Assembly (NCBI RefSeq): GCF_000353285.1 | Contig: NZ_KB731324.1 | Location: 5,288,577-5,352,576, forward strand | Length of the DNA: 64,000 nucleotides | Direction of reading: 5' to 3' | Source: Leptolyngbya boryana PCC 6306 | Lineage (GTDB): Bacteria; Cyanobacteriota; Cyanobacteriia; Leptolyngbyales; Leptolyngbyaceae | Shown: piece by piece, positions 9,574 to 17,214 of the stretch | Layout: each line of letters begins with the position of its first letter | Numbering within the stretch: the first letter of the stretch is position 1 | The notes under the pieces: model-generated | Told to the model about the DNA's origin: nothing | The model's database searches: none | What the model saw: only the letters and a program-made list of their open reading frames with translations | Program-made: the position numbers and the translations under genes

Positions 9574-10863
9574 CTAGTGTTCCCGCATCAAGCTTTGATA
9601 AAGCTGCATCATCTCTTGGGCGACTGCTTGCCGTGTTTTTACGGGTGAAATGTTTTGTTTGAACTGAGTAATCTTCTCTGGTTGTTCGGCAAAATCCGCG
9701 ATCGCGCTTGCCCAAGCTTGAGAATCTGTGGCAGGCACAAGCCAACCATCGACTCCATGTTTGACTAACTCTTGAATGCCTCCTAAATCTGATCCGATCA
9801 CAGGCGTGCCAGCAGCAAATGATTCCAGTACAACCAAAGGTCCGGTTTCTAACCATTGCGAAGGGACAGCCAGCAAATCAAAATTCGCGATCGCTGAACT
9901 AATTTCGGTTCGAGCGAGTGGTGGTCTGATTTGAATCCGGGCATCGTGTTGAGCGATCGCCATCACTTTTTCACGATTTGCTGCACCATGCTGATCGGCG
10001 TGAGTTGCATGAATGATCAACTCGACGGGAACATTCGGGATCGATTGCAGGGCTTCGACGAGAATTTGCACGCCCTTCGTTTCTTGCCAGCGCCCGAGAA
10101 ATCCAATCCGAATGGGACGTGTCACCCATGATTTTTGAGGGATCGCATCGACTGAAACTCCGTGGCGACTCAGCACCAATTGAGATGCAGGAACGCCATT
10201 GAGGACAAAGGCATCGTAGAGCCATTGGCAAACGACGACAATGCGATCGCTCAATTTCACGACTTGATCAAACTGCTGACGCTGCACTCGCACTTGCGCT
10301 GGAGTCGCGATCGTCGTTCCTAATTGGCGCAACCGTATATCCGAAGATTGGCGTAAGCGATCGCGCGCTTGAGTTGCGATCGCACTCGGTAAATAACTCA
10401 ATCCCTGGGCTGCCCAAGTCGGAACTCGCTTGGAAACTCCTAAACAAGCACTACATTTCGCCGGATCAATTTTGCCATTGCAAGCAGAATTGCCACCTTG
10501 CATCATCGTTCCACGTAAGCAGGCTAAATCGGGCATGTGAATCGTAACGACTGTTTTCATTCCCAACTGTTTCGCACTGCGTAAATGGGGAATGCCACAG
10601 CCTGCGGTTAGCGTGTGTTGGTGGTAAATTTCACCTTTGTGCTGACTCAGCCAGGTTTGGAAGGCTTTGAGGTCTTGAGCCGGGTAGCGATAGACCTCAG
10701 TTTCGTGATATTGCTCGATCGTGGGATCTGAAATGGATCTTGCTGCTGCAACTGAAGAATTCAAACCGAGTGCTCTGAGATCTTGAACAAGACCATCGAG
10801 ATAGACTTCAACCCCGCCAAACGAATCCGGCGGAAACCAAGCACTGGCTTGAATTACGTTCAT
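9574..10863 (-). CDS. GT4 family glycosyltransferase with cysteine cluster, paralog B
   Basis: This 429-residue protein is a clear paralog of 6988-8343. It opens MNVIQASAWFPPDSFGGVEV, repeats the cysteine cluster (ACLRGTMM, ACNG, KCSACLG), and has GFLGRWQETKGVQILVEALQ and LETGPLVVLESFAAGTPVIG. The conserved TMM-G-C-G-D-C-x2-C layout in both suggests a shared structural metal site. The start overlaps the stop codon of the small upstream gene (ATGA), so the two are co-translated. It probably adds a sugar in the same surface glycan. The donor cannot be deduced. Confidence 0.82.
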   Translation of the reverse strand: MNVIQASAWFPPDSFGGVEVYLDGLVQDLRALGLNSSVAAARSISDPTIEQYHETEVYRYPAQDLKAFQTWLSQHKGEIYHQHTLTAGCGIPHLRSAKQLGMKTVVTIHMPDLACLRGTMMQGGNSACNGKIDPAKCSACLGVSKRVPTWAAQGLSYLPSAIATQARDRLRQSSDIRLRQLGTTIATPAQVRVQRQQFDQVVKLSDRIVVVCQWLYDAFVLNGVPASQLVLSRHGVSVDAIPQKSWVTRPIRIGFLGRWQETKGVQILVEALQSIPNVPVELIIHATHADQHGAANREKVMAIAQHDARIQIRPPLARTEISSAIANFDLLAVPSQWLETGPLVVLESFAAGTPVIGSDLGGIQELVKHGVDGWLVPATDSQAWASAIADFAEQPEKITQFKQNISPVKTRQAVAQEMMQLYQSLMREH

Positions 10864-11084
10864 GTGGGCGAGAATCCTTCGTCTACAAGTTTGATTTGAC
10901 CCGTTTGGATGTAATCAAAAATTTGATTAATCTGTCGCCGTTCTTCGGGTGTGAGACGTTGATTGGCAAGGAGGGCAGATGCGAGGTGGAGATGCTCGTA
11001 TCGGTTGATCGTTTGAAGTTGAAGAATGCGATCGAGGATGCGCTGAATTGGAAGATTAGATCGATTTTGAGTTGCTCTTACCAT
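10860..11084 (-). CDS. Small conserved cyanobacterial protein of unknown function
   Basis: This 74-residue soluble protein is predicted to be mostly helical, with IQRILDRILQLQTINRYEHL followed by LTPEERRQINQIFDYIQTG. I do not recognise a named domain, though short proteins of this appearance occur in cyanobacteria. It is the first gene of the long minus-strand glycosyltransferase operon, and its stop overlaps the start of the next gene. The position suggests a regulatory or scaffolding role, but nothing in the sequence shows it. The coding assignment is supported by the four-base overlap and sensible composition. Confidence 0.65.
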   Translation of the reverse strand: MVRATQNRSNLPIQRILDRILQLQTINRYEHLHLASALLANQRLTPEERRQINQIFDYIQTGQIKLVDEGFSPT

Positions 11085-11303
11085 AGAATCGTCGCTTTGC
11101 TGTCTAACTGGGGCACGTCAAACACAAGTCAAAATAAGACAAAAGTACGATGACTTTTATCCTTTTCTACTGTTACGCGTTTTTGCGGGGGACACACAAA
11201 GGTCGGATGAGAATTCCATCAAGACTTTGTAAAATCTTGAGAGGCTCTCGTTAGTATTGACGATTTCAGGCTCGGAACAAACACTGTCATTTTCTTTAGC
11301 TAT
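11085..11303. promoter_or_regulatory. Divergent intergenic promoter region
   Basis: This 219-base non-coding stretch lies between the leftward glycosyltransferase operon and the rightward glyoxalase II gene, so it must hold promoters for both. It is AT-rich around 11125-11165. I could not fix a convincing -35/-10 pair or a terminator in it. Confidence 0.4.
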
Positions 11304-12068
11304 ATGCAAATTTATCGGATTTCGGCACTTTCTACTAACTATATTTTTCTACTTTACGATGCGATTCAGCAAATCGCGGCGATCGTCGATCCGGGTGAGG
11401 CAAAACAGGTTTTGCAAAAGGTTGAAGAATTAGGCGCAGAAGTGGTTGCCATTTTCAATACGCATCATCACTGGGATCATGTGGATGGCAATTTAGAGGT
11501 GTTAGCGCGATTTCCAAATGCGGTCGTTTATGGGGGTCGGCACGATCGTGGTCGAATTCCAGGACAGCAGGTGGAATTAGATGCAGGGGATCGGGTGAAG
11601 TTTGGCGATCGTGAGGCGGAAGTGCTGTTTCTCCCTGGACATACGCATGGGCATATTGCCTATTATTTTGCGCCAGTTGCCGATGAAGGGGGAGAGCTAT
11701 TTTGTGGGGATGTGCTCTTTTCGGCGGGCTGTGGACGGCTGAAAGAGGGCACGCCTGCTCAGATGCTAGCGTCGTTGAAGCAAATTCGAGTGTTGCCGGA
11801 TCGGACGCGGGTTTGGTGCGCGCATGAGTATACGTTGAGTAATTTGGAATTTGCGATGACAGTCGATCGAGAAAATTCGGAGTTGCAAGCGCGATTTGCG
11901 GAAGTGCGATCGGCTCAAAATCAGGCAACGATTCCGGCAGATTTGGGTTTAGAGAAGCGGATTAATCCATTTTTGAGATGGGATACGCCTGAACTTCAAA
12001 AAGCGATGGGACGAAGCGGAGACGTTGAAACCTTCGCGGCACTGCGTCAGAAAAAAGATCATTTTTAA
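11304..12068 (+). CDS. gloB: Hydroxyacylglutathione hydrolase (glyoxalase II)
   Basis: This 254-residue cytosolic metallo-beta-lactamase-fold hydrolase is predicted to split S-D-lactoylglutathione to D-lactate and glutathione in methylglyoxal detoxification. The binuclear metal motif THHHWDHVDGN lies near residues 54-64, with FLPGHTHGH and a later FCGDVLF. The CAHEYT segment and the C-terminal HAGH-type tail (ERINPFLRWD-like) are typical of true glyoxalase II. The length is normal. The stop is one base before the start of the next gene, so the two form a transcription unit. Confidence 0.9.
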   Translation: MQIYRISALSTNYIFLLYDAIQQIAAIVDPGEAKQVLQKVEELGAEVVAIFNTHHHWDHVDGNLEVLARFPNAVVYGGRHDRGRIPGQQVELDAGDRVKFGDREAEVLFLPGHTHGHIAYYFAPVADEGGELFCGDVLFSAGCGRLKEGTPAQMLASLKQIRVLPDRTRVWCAHEYTLSNLEFAMTVDRENSELQARFAEVRSAQNQATIPADLGLEKRINPFLRWDTPELQKAMGRSGDVETFAALRQKKDHF

Positions 12069-12069
12069 T

Positions 12070-12516
12070 ATGGAAGCCATTCAAAATTTCGTACAGATTC
12101 GAGAGGGTCTTGCAACGGCTGGACAACCGACGATCGCACAATTTCAAGTCATCAAAGAGGCAGGCTATACCGTTGTGATCAATCTCGCTGTTCCCACTTC
12201 AGAAGGTGCGATCGCGCAGGAATGCGAAATTGTTGAAGCTCTGGGAATGCAGTATTTTCACATTCCGGTGATTTGGGATCAGCCGACGATCGCAGATTTT
12301 GAGCAATTCTCGAACATAATGCAGCACTCTCAACATGAATCCGTCTTTGTGCATTGTGCAAAAAATATGCGAGTCTCAGCTTTTGTGTATCTATACCGAA
12401 AATTGCACGAACACCTGAGTGAAGAGCAGGCAAAAGCGGATTTGCTAAAGATCTGGCACCCGAATGAAACCTGGCAGAAATTTATAGAAGCTGTTCAGAA
12501 AGCAGCGGTAACTTAA
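12070..12516 (+). CDS. DUF442/beta-lactamase-hydrolase-like protein tyrosine phosphatase
   Basis: This 148-residue protein has the dual-specificity phosphatase fold signature of the DUF442 family: VQIREGLATAGQPT near the start and VHCAKNMRVSAF around residues 96-107. The loop has the family's C-x4-R spacing rather than the classical C-x5-R. The ATG at 12070 is chosen, one base after the gloB stop; an ATG at 12025 would overlap gloB. In other bacteria this domain is often fused to, or paired with, metallo-beta-lactamase enzymes of sulfide or thioester metabolism, so the pairing with gloB is suggestive. The substrate is unknown. Its 3' end overlaps the convergent histidine kinase by 35 bases. 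Confidence 0.78.
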   Translation: MEAIQNFVQIREGLATAGQPTIAQFQVIKEAGYTVVINLAVPTSEGAIAQECEIVEALGMQYFHIPVIWDQPTIADFEQFSNIMQHSQHESVFVHCAKNMRVSAFVYLYRKLHEHLSEEQAKADLLKIWHPNETWQKFIEAVQKAAVT

Positions 12517-14500
12517 TCGTAAAAGTTGCACCTTTGCCCTCCCCTAAACTGTTCGCTTGAATCACTCCACCATGCAGTTCGATCAAATGTTTCGCGATCG
12601 CAAGTCCCAAGCCTAAGCCCCCAAAACTGCGAGTCGAACTGCCGTCTTCTTGTCGGAAATTATCAAATACATAGGGCAGAAAACTGGCAGAAATGCCCCG
12701 CCCAGTATCGCTGATGGTCAGTTTCGCCTCGGTTGGAGATGTAGAAAGATGAATTGTCACGTTTCCAGAAGCAGGCGTGAATTTCACTGCATTGGATAAC
12801 ACGTTCCATACGACTTGTTGCAGTCGATCGCTATCGCCACGCACCATCACTGGCTGGGGATCGTGCAAAAAATCTATCGAAATGGCTTTCGACTCTGCTG
12901 CTAGATAAACTGTGCTGATTGCTCCTTCCACGACTGCCGCTAAATCGACAGGTGCAGCGCGCAGATTGAGCTTACCTTGCAGAATTCGAGAGACATCGAG
13001 TAGCTCGTCAATTAACGTGAGTTGGAGCTTGGCATTGCGCTCGATCGTCTCTAGGGCTTGTGCTGCTTTTGTGGTATCCAATCGCTGTGTTTTGAGCATC
13101 TGCGCCCAGCCCAGAATGGGATTCAACGGAGTTCTCAATTCGTGAGAAAGTACGGCTAAGAATTCATCTTTGAGCCGATTGACTCGTTCTAACTCTTCTG
13201 TTCGTTGGCGCAGTGAATCTTCTAAGCGTCTGCGCTCTCTTAAGTCCACAATAAATGCGATCGAATCGCGGCGTTTCTCTCCGACCAACACATAGCCAAT
13301 CAATACAGGAACTCGCTGCCCATCTCGCCGGATGTATTCCTTCTCATAAGGTGTACAAGCTCCTCGCGCCTGTGCCTCCGCGACATGCATTTCATCCAAG
13401 GGCAAAAATTCTGGGGGGGTAATGTCGATCCAGTTGATTTGTCCTGCTTCAAGCTCTTGCTGAGTGTAGCCAATAATCCGTAGCAGTTCATCGTTGGCGC
13501 GATGAATTCCACCTTCCACATCTCCAAATAAAATGCCAATAATATTGGCATCTGCGAGGCGACTAATGCGGTCTTCTCGATCTTGTAAAGTTTCTAATGC
13601 TGTTTTTAACTGTCCTTCTGCATCCCGCCGTTGTCGGTCTTCACGATTGAGAATCTTCGCGGTTTTCCAGATAAATACCGACGAAATCAGAATCAGAATC
13701 AACACTAAGCCAGAAATCGCAAACGCTACATCATACCAGCCAAGCTTCCAGCCTTGTAATACGAGCCAACCTAACAATAATGGGAAAATCAGAATGACCA
13801 GCAAAATTCTTCGTGCAACGATTCCTCCGACTAGAGGACTGCTAATCGATTTCATCAGTCCTTGATCTGGCGCAATACAAAGCAGCGCGATCGCGACTCC
13901 AATAAATGCGATCGCAGTTGGAAACGCCATCGAGGGGGCAGACAGATCAATTTGATATAACAGTCGTACTCCGTAGACATATCCGATTAAGGCTTGGAGT
14001 GCAATCGTGCCAATTGCGCAAGCTAACCCTTGAAACCATCTTGCTCGCGATCGTCGAAACTTTAGCGCCAATAACGCGAGTCCAGTTAAAACAAAATTCA
14101 CTGCAGCATTGATGCCAATTCGCTCCTCTTCCTCGGATGGAGCAAAAAACTGTCCTAGAGCTAAACTTTCATCAAAGGTAGATTGAAGCAGCGCGATTGC
14201 ACCAATCAGTAGAGGCACGACTGCGGCAATGAATTTGAAATGATCTAAGGCTTTCGATCGCCGCTCGACAGGGGAGATTGTGAGAAGTAAAAATAATCCA
14301 GCTGCAACGAAACTGGCAGCAGCACCCGTCCGCATGCTCGTGGTTCCAACTAGCAGAATGTTTCGCAACCAGGAAAGATTGAAAAACCACCCAGCTAGAA
14401 CGAGACTCCCAATCAACGTGATGACTGTACTCGCATAAATAGATATCGCTCTCCATTTACTAAGCTGAGAATCTGGGACATAAGACAGCAGAGGCGGCAT
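12482..14500 (-). CDS. Membrane-bound PAS sensor histidine kinase
   Basis: This 672-residue kinase has an N-terminal hydrophobic sensor with about eight membrane segments (residues 20-275), a PAS domain at about 310-425 (ISRLADANIIGILFGDVEGG), a HisKA dimerisation domain with phospho-acceptor His453 in LSHELRTPLNPILGWAQML, and a HATPase domain with GRGIS and GGLGLGLAIAKHL. There is no receiver domain and no response regulator next to it, so its partner must be elsewhere. The membrane sensor has no recognisable ligand pocket, so the signal is unknown. Its last 35 bases overlap the convergent phosphatase gene. Confidence 0.88.
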   Translation of the reverse strand: MPPLLSYVPDSQLSKWRAISIYASTVITLIGSLVLAGWFFNLSWLRNILLVGTTSMRTGAAASFVAAGLFLLLTISPVERRSKALDHFKFIAAVVPLLIGAIALLQSTFDESLALGQFFAPSEEEERIGINAAVNFVLTGLALLALKFRRSRARWFQGLACAIGTIALQALIGYVYGVRLLYQIDLSAPSMAFPTAIAFIGVAIALLCIAPDQGLMKSISSPLVGGIVARRILLVILIFPLLLGWLVLQGWKLGWYDVAFAISGLVLILILISSVFIWKTAKILNREDRQRRDAEGQLKTALETLQDREDRISRLADANIIGILFGDVEGGIHRANDELLRIIGYTQQELEAGQINWIDITPPEFLPLDEMHVAEAQARGACTPYEKEYIRRDGQRVPVLIGYVLVGEKRRDSIAFIVDLRERRRLEDSLRQRTEELERVNRLKDEFLAVLSHELRTPLNPILGWAQMLKTQRLDTTKAAQALETIERNAKLQLTLIDELLDVSRILQGKLNLRAAPVDLAAVVEGAISTVYLAAESKAISIDFLHDPQPVMVRGDSDRLQQVVWNVLSNAVKFTPASGNVTIHLSTSPTEAKLTISDTGRGISASFLPYVFDNFRQEDGSSTRSFGGLGLGLAIAKHLIELHGGVIQANSLGEGKGATFTIKLPLLSEQLL

Positions 14501-14778
14501 AGGTGAACGCTATAACATAAACGAGCCGACAACTCAGATAGTTTGGGCTGTCAGGTTGGTTAATGAATTGGTAGGACTAAGTTTAGGACTTTTTTGAACT
14601 AAATCATGCCTAAAAATTGGTGCGGGTACGGGTGCTTACCTAGAATATAGTAAGCGTGATAAATTGTTCGTCTACCGTAGGGCAGAGTTGCGGGGTCGCT
14701 GTCATCCTTCCTGTTGGTGAAGTTGTGTTTAGTTGGGGCTGAAATCTGATCGCTATAATAGCCCTGCTGTTATAGGTT
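14501..14778. promoter_or_regulatory. Divergent intergenic region upstream of rarD and the histidine kinase
   Basis: This 278-base region has a TATAAT hexamer at 14754-14759, a plausible -10 box for rarD, and a small stem-loop at 14634-14655 (GCTTAC pairing with GTAAGC). Nothing else is recognisable. The short distance from the TATAAT to the rarD GTG would give a very short leader, so the true start site may be further upstream. Confidence 0.4.
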
Positions 14779-15669
14779 GTGATTTTGCATCAGCCTGCTG
14801 AATCGTCAAAGACTGGAATTCTTTATGCAGTTTTAGCGTACTCTGCGTGGGGACTGTTTCCGGTGTATTGGAAGTTTTTGGCGCAAGTGCCTGCGGTGGA
14901 ATTAGTCTGTCATCGGATTATCTGGTCAGCTTTACTGTTGCTCGGACTGCTTCGGATACAGAAACAACACGCGAATTTTTGGGAACTTTGGCGATCTCCA
15001 AAACTTGTGGGGGCATTGTTCGCCACGACTGCCATCATTGCCTGTAACTGGGGTGTCTATATTTATGGGGTCAATACAGGTCGGATTGTGGAAACCAGCT
15101 TAGGGTACTACATCAATCCTTTAGTCAGCGTGCTGTTAGGATCTGTGATTTTGAAAGAAAGACTAAATCGAGGGCAGAAACTCGCTGTGTTGATGGCAGC
15201 GATCGCGGTTGGAAATTTTGTTTGGCATTTTGGACAAGTACCTTGGATTGCTGTCTTTCTAGCATTGTCATTTGCCACCTATGGCTTGTTTCGCAAACTG
15301 ATCACTGTATCGCCGATTGTTGGGCTGACGGTCGAAACCTTGCTGGCGATGCCGATCGCTTTAGGGTGGGTTGGATATAGAGCGGTGACGGGGACAGGGT
15401 TTTTCGGGATGGATGGGCAGGTGACACTCTTATTAATCGGATGTGGAGTTGTGACTGCATTGCCGTTACTGTGGTTCAACAATGCAGCCAAACGGCTGAG
15501 GCTTTCGACGATGGGATTTTTTCAATACCTAGCTCCGAGCCTTCAGCTTGCATTAGGCGTGTTGTTTTATCATGAGCCGTTTACTACGATTCATGGTCTA
15601 ACTTTTACGCTGATCTGGAGCGCGATCGCGCTTTATTCAGTCTCGTCGGTGAGCAAGCTCGCCGAGTAG
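14779..15669 (+). CDS. rarD: RarD family EamA/DMT permease
   Basis: This 296-residue inner-membrane protein has about ten hydrophobic helices. The family signature GILYAVLAYSAWGLFPVYWK lies near the N-terminus, with the ETSLGYYINPLVSVLLG block in the middle. RarD proteins belong to the drug/metabolite transporter superfamily and are associated with chloramphenicol resistance, but natural substrates are poorly known. Translation probably starts at a GTG (14779). The last 33 bases overlap the convergent guanine deaminase gene. The family call is confident; the function is not. Confidence 0.85.
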   Translation: MILHQPAESSKTGILYAVLAYSAWGLFPVYWKFLAQVPAVELVCHRIIWSALLLLGLLRIQKQHANFWELWRSPKLVGALFATTAIIACNWGVYIYGVNTGRIVETSLGYYINPLVSVLLGSVILKERLNRGQKLAVLMAAIAVGNFVWHFGQVPWIAVFLALSFATYGLFRKLITVSPIVGLTVETLLAMPIALGWVGYRAVTGTGFFGMDGQVTLLLIGCGVVTALPLLWFNNAAKRLRLSTMGFFQYLAPSLQLALGVLFYHEPFTTIHGLTFTLIWSAIALYSVSSVSKLAE

Positions 15670-16950
15670 ATAAGTTGAATGAATGGTGCGATCGTCGCCC
15701 ATGATGATTAAACTGAACAGTAAATCTGCGAGTTCTTCTAAAGTAGTCGGCATGGTTTCGGGATTGCGAAGGCTCATGATCGGGGTCGATCGCGGATCCA
15801 TCACGATGAAGTCGGCTTCTTTACCAAGGGCAAAGTTGCCGATTTTGTCATCTAAACTGAGCGCTTTTGCACCTCCCAAGGTTGCTGAGAATAGGGCTTG
15901 GAACGGCGAAAGTGTTTGATGGTTGAGTTGAGCAATTTTGTACGCCTCGCACGCCGTTTTCAGCATCGAAAAGCTGGTGCCGCCGCCAACATCAGTTGCT
16001 AATCCAAGTTTCACCTGTTGAACGATCGAGCGTTCAATGTCGAACAAGCCACTGCCTAAGAAAGTATTTGATGTCGGACAAAATGCGATCGCAGAGTTTG
16101 CCTCTGCTAATCGTTCAAGTTCTAGATCGCTGAGATGAATACAGTGCGCGAATATCGATCGTTCTCGGACTAAACCGAACTGATCATATACATCCAAATA
16201 GTTTTGACAGTCTGGAAACAGTTCTTTCACCCAGGCGATCTCAGCCAAGTTCTCAGAAAGATGGGTGTGCAAATAAACATCAGGAAACTCTGCTAAGAGT
16301 TTGCCCGCATAGGTCAGTTGCTCAGGGGTGGAAGTGGGAGCAAAGCGAGGTGTGACTGCATAGAGGACGCGATTGTGGTGATGCCAGCGCTCAATCAGTC
16401 TTTTACTGTCTTCGTACGAGGATTGGGCGGTATCTTTGAGAAAATCCGGCACATTGCGATCCATCATGACTTTGCCGATGATCATCCGCATATTTCGGCG
16501 ATCGCATTCTTCAAACAATGCTTCAGCCGATTCTGGAAATACTGCGGCGAGTACTAAAGCCGTAGTTGTCCCATTGCGGAGCAGTTCATTCACAAACACG
16601 GGGGCAATGGAGTCGGCATGGGTTTTCTGCTTGAATCGCCGTTCTGTGGGGAAAGTATATTTCTCTAGCCATTCCAACAGTTGTTTTCCGTAAGCTGCAA
16701 TCATTTCCGTCTGCGGGAAATGGATATGAATATCAATGAAGCCAGGTAGGATGAGATGATTGGGATGCGATTGGATAGCAATGTCTGCATATTGGGCTTT
16801 TAATTGAGCATAGTCTCCCAGGTCTTTGATTTTGCCGTTTTCTACAACCAACAAGGCATCTCGAATATAGCGAACAGATTCGGATTCAGACGTATAGAAA
16901 GGGTCGGCAACGAAATCTAAGCAGGCACTACGAAAAGCTTTGACAGTCAT
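15637..16950 (-). CDS. guaD: Guanine deaminase
   Basis: This 437-residue cytosolic amidohydrolase converts guanine to xanthine and ammonia in purine catabolism. Zinc ligands are visible as HIH at residues 75-77 in LPGFIDIHIHFPQTEM, then LHTHLSEN, FAHCIHL and ATDVGGGTSFSM. The length is normal for the family. The upstream 96 bases contain a stem-loop terminator belonging to the tRNA gene before it. A related 8-oxoguanine deaminase activity cannot be excluded, but the PQTEM and TDVGGG motifs are typical of guanine deaminase. Confidence 0.92.
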   Translation of the reverse strand: MTVKAFRSACLDFVADPFYTSESESVRYIRDALLVVENGKIKDLGDYAQLKAQYADIAIQSHPNHLILPGFIDIHIHFPQTEMIAAYGKQLLEWLEKYTFPTERRFKQKTHADSIAPVFVNELLRNGTTTALVLAAVFPESAEALFEECDRRNMRMIIGKVMMDRNVPDFLKDTAQSSYEDSKRLIERWHHHNRVLYAVTPRFAPTSTPEQLTYAGKLLAEFPDVYLHTHLSENLAEIAWVKELFPDCQNYLDVYDQFGLVRERSIFAHCIHLSDLELERLAEANSAIAFCPTSNTFLGSGLFDIERSIVQQVKLGLATDVGGGTSFSMLKTACEAYKIAQLNHQTLSPFQALFSATLGGAKALSLDDKIGNFALGKEADFIVMDPRSTPIMSLRNPETMPTTLEELADLLFSLIIMGDDRTIHSTYLLGELAHRRD

Positions 16951-17008
16951 TTAGAAAGGACTCTTAACATGCACCCTCTATTCTAGTGACTGATCAATTT
17001 TAAAAAGC

Positions 17009-17037
17009 AAAAAGGGAGACATCATGTCTCCCTTTTT
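17009..17037 (-). terminator. Intrinsic terminator after tRNA-Leu
   Basis: A perfect 12-bp stem (AAAAAGGGAGAC with GTCTCCCTTTTT) closes a five-base loop ATCAT. The run of T on the minus strand follows the stem in the direction of tRNA transcription. It can also work on the plus strand. Confidence 0.8.
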
Positions 17038-17046
17038 CTTTAGGCA

Positions 17047-17127
17047 TGCGGATGGCGAGACTCGAACTCGCAAGGCAATGCCACACGCACCTCAAGCGTG
17101 CGCGTATACCAATTCCGCCACATCCGC
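17047..17127 (-). tRNA. tRNA-Leu (anticodon GAG)
   Basis: On the minus strand the acceptor stem GCGGATG pairs with CATCCGC (17121-17127 with 17048-17054), followed by an A discriminator. The anticodon stem CACGC/GCGTG holds the loop TTGAGGT, giving anticodon GAG for CUC and CUU leucine codons. The T arm is GCGAG-TTCGAGT-CTCGC. A variable arm of about a dozen bases (TGGCATTGCCTT) marks it as a class II tRNA. CCA is not encoded. Confidence 0.95.
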
Positions 17128-17214
17128 CTAAGCCTTATTTAGAATAGCAGAGAAGTGGGAATTTCGTAACAAGAATTTCGGAAAAAATTTTGAGCGGAGT
17201 CGAAAATCAAACGC

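Noticed and set aside
11455-11928. 157-codon open frame on the minus strand inside gloB
   Set aside because: It is antisense to a well-supported glyoxalase II gene, has no ribosome-binding site and no family likeness; it is a shadow of the coding frame.
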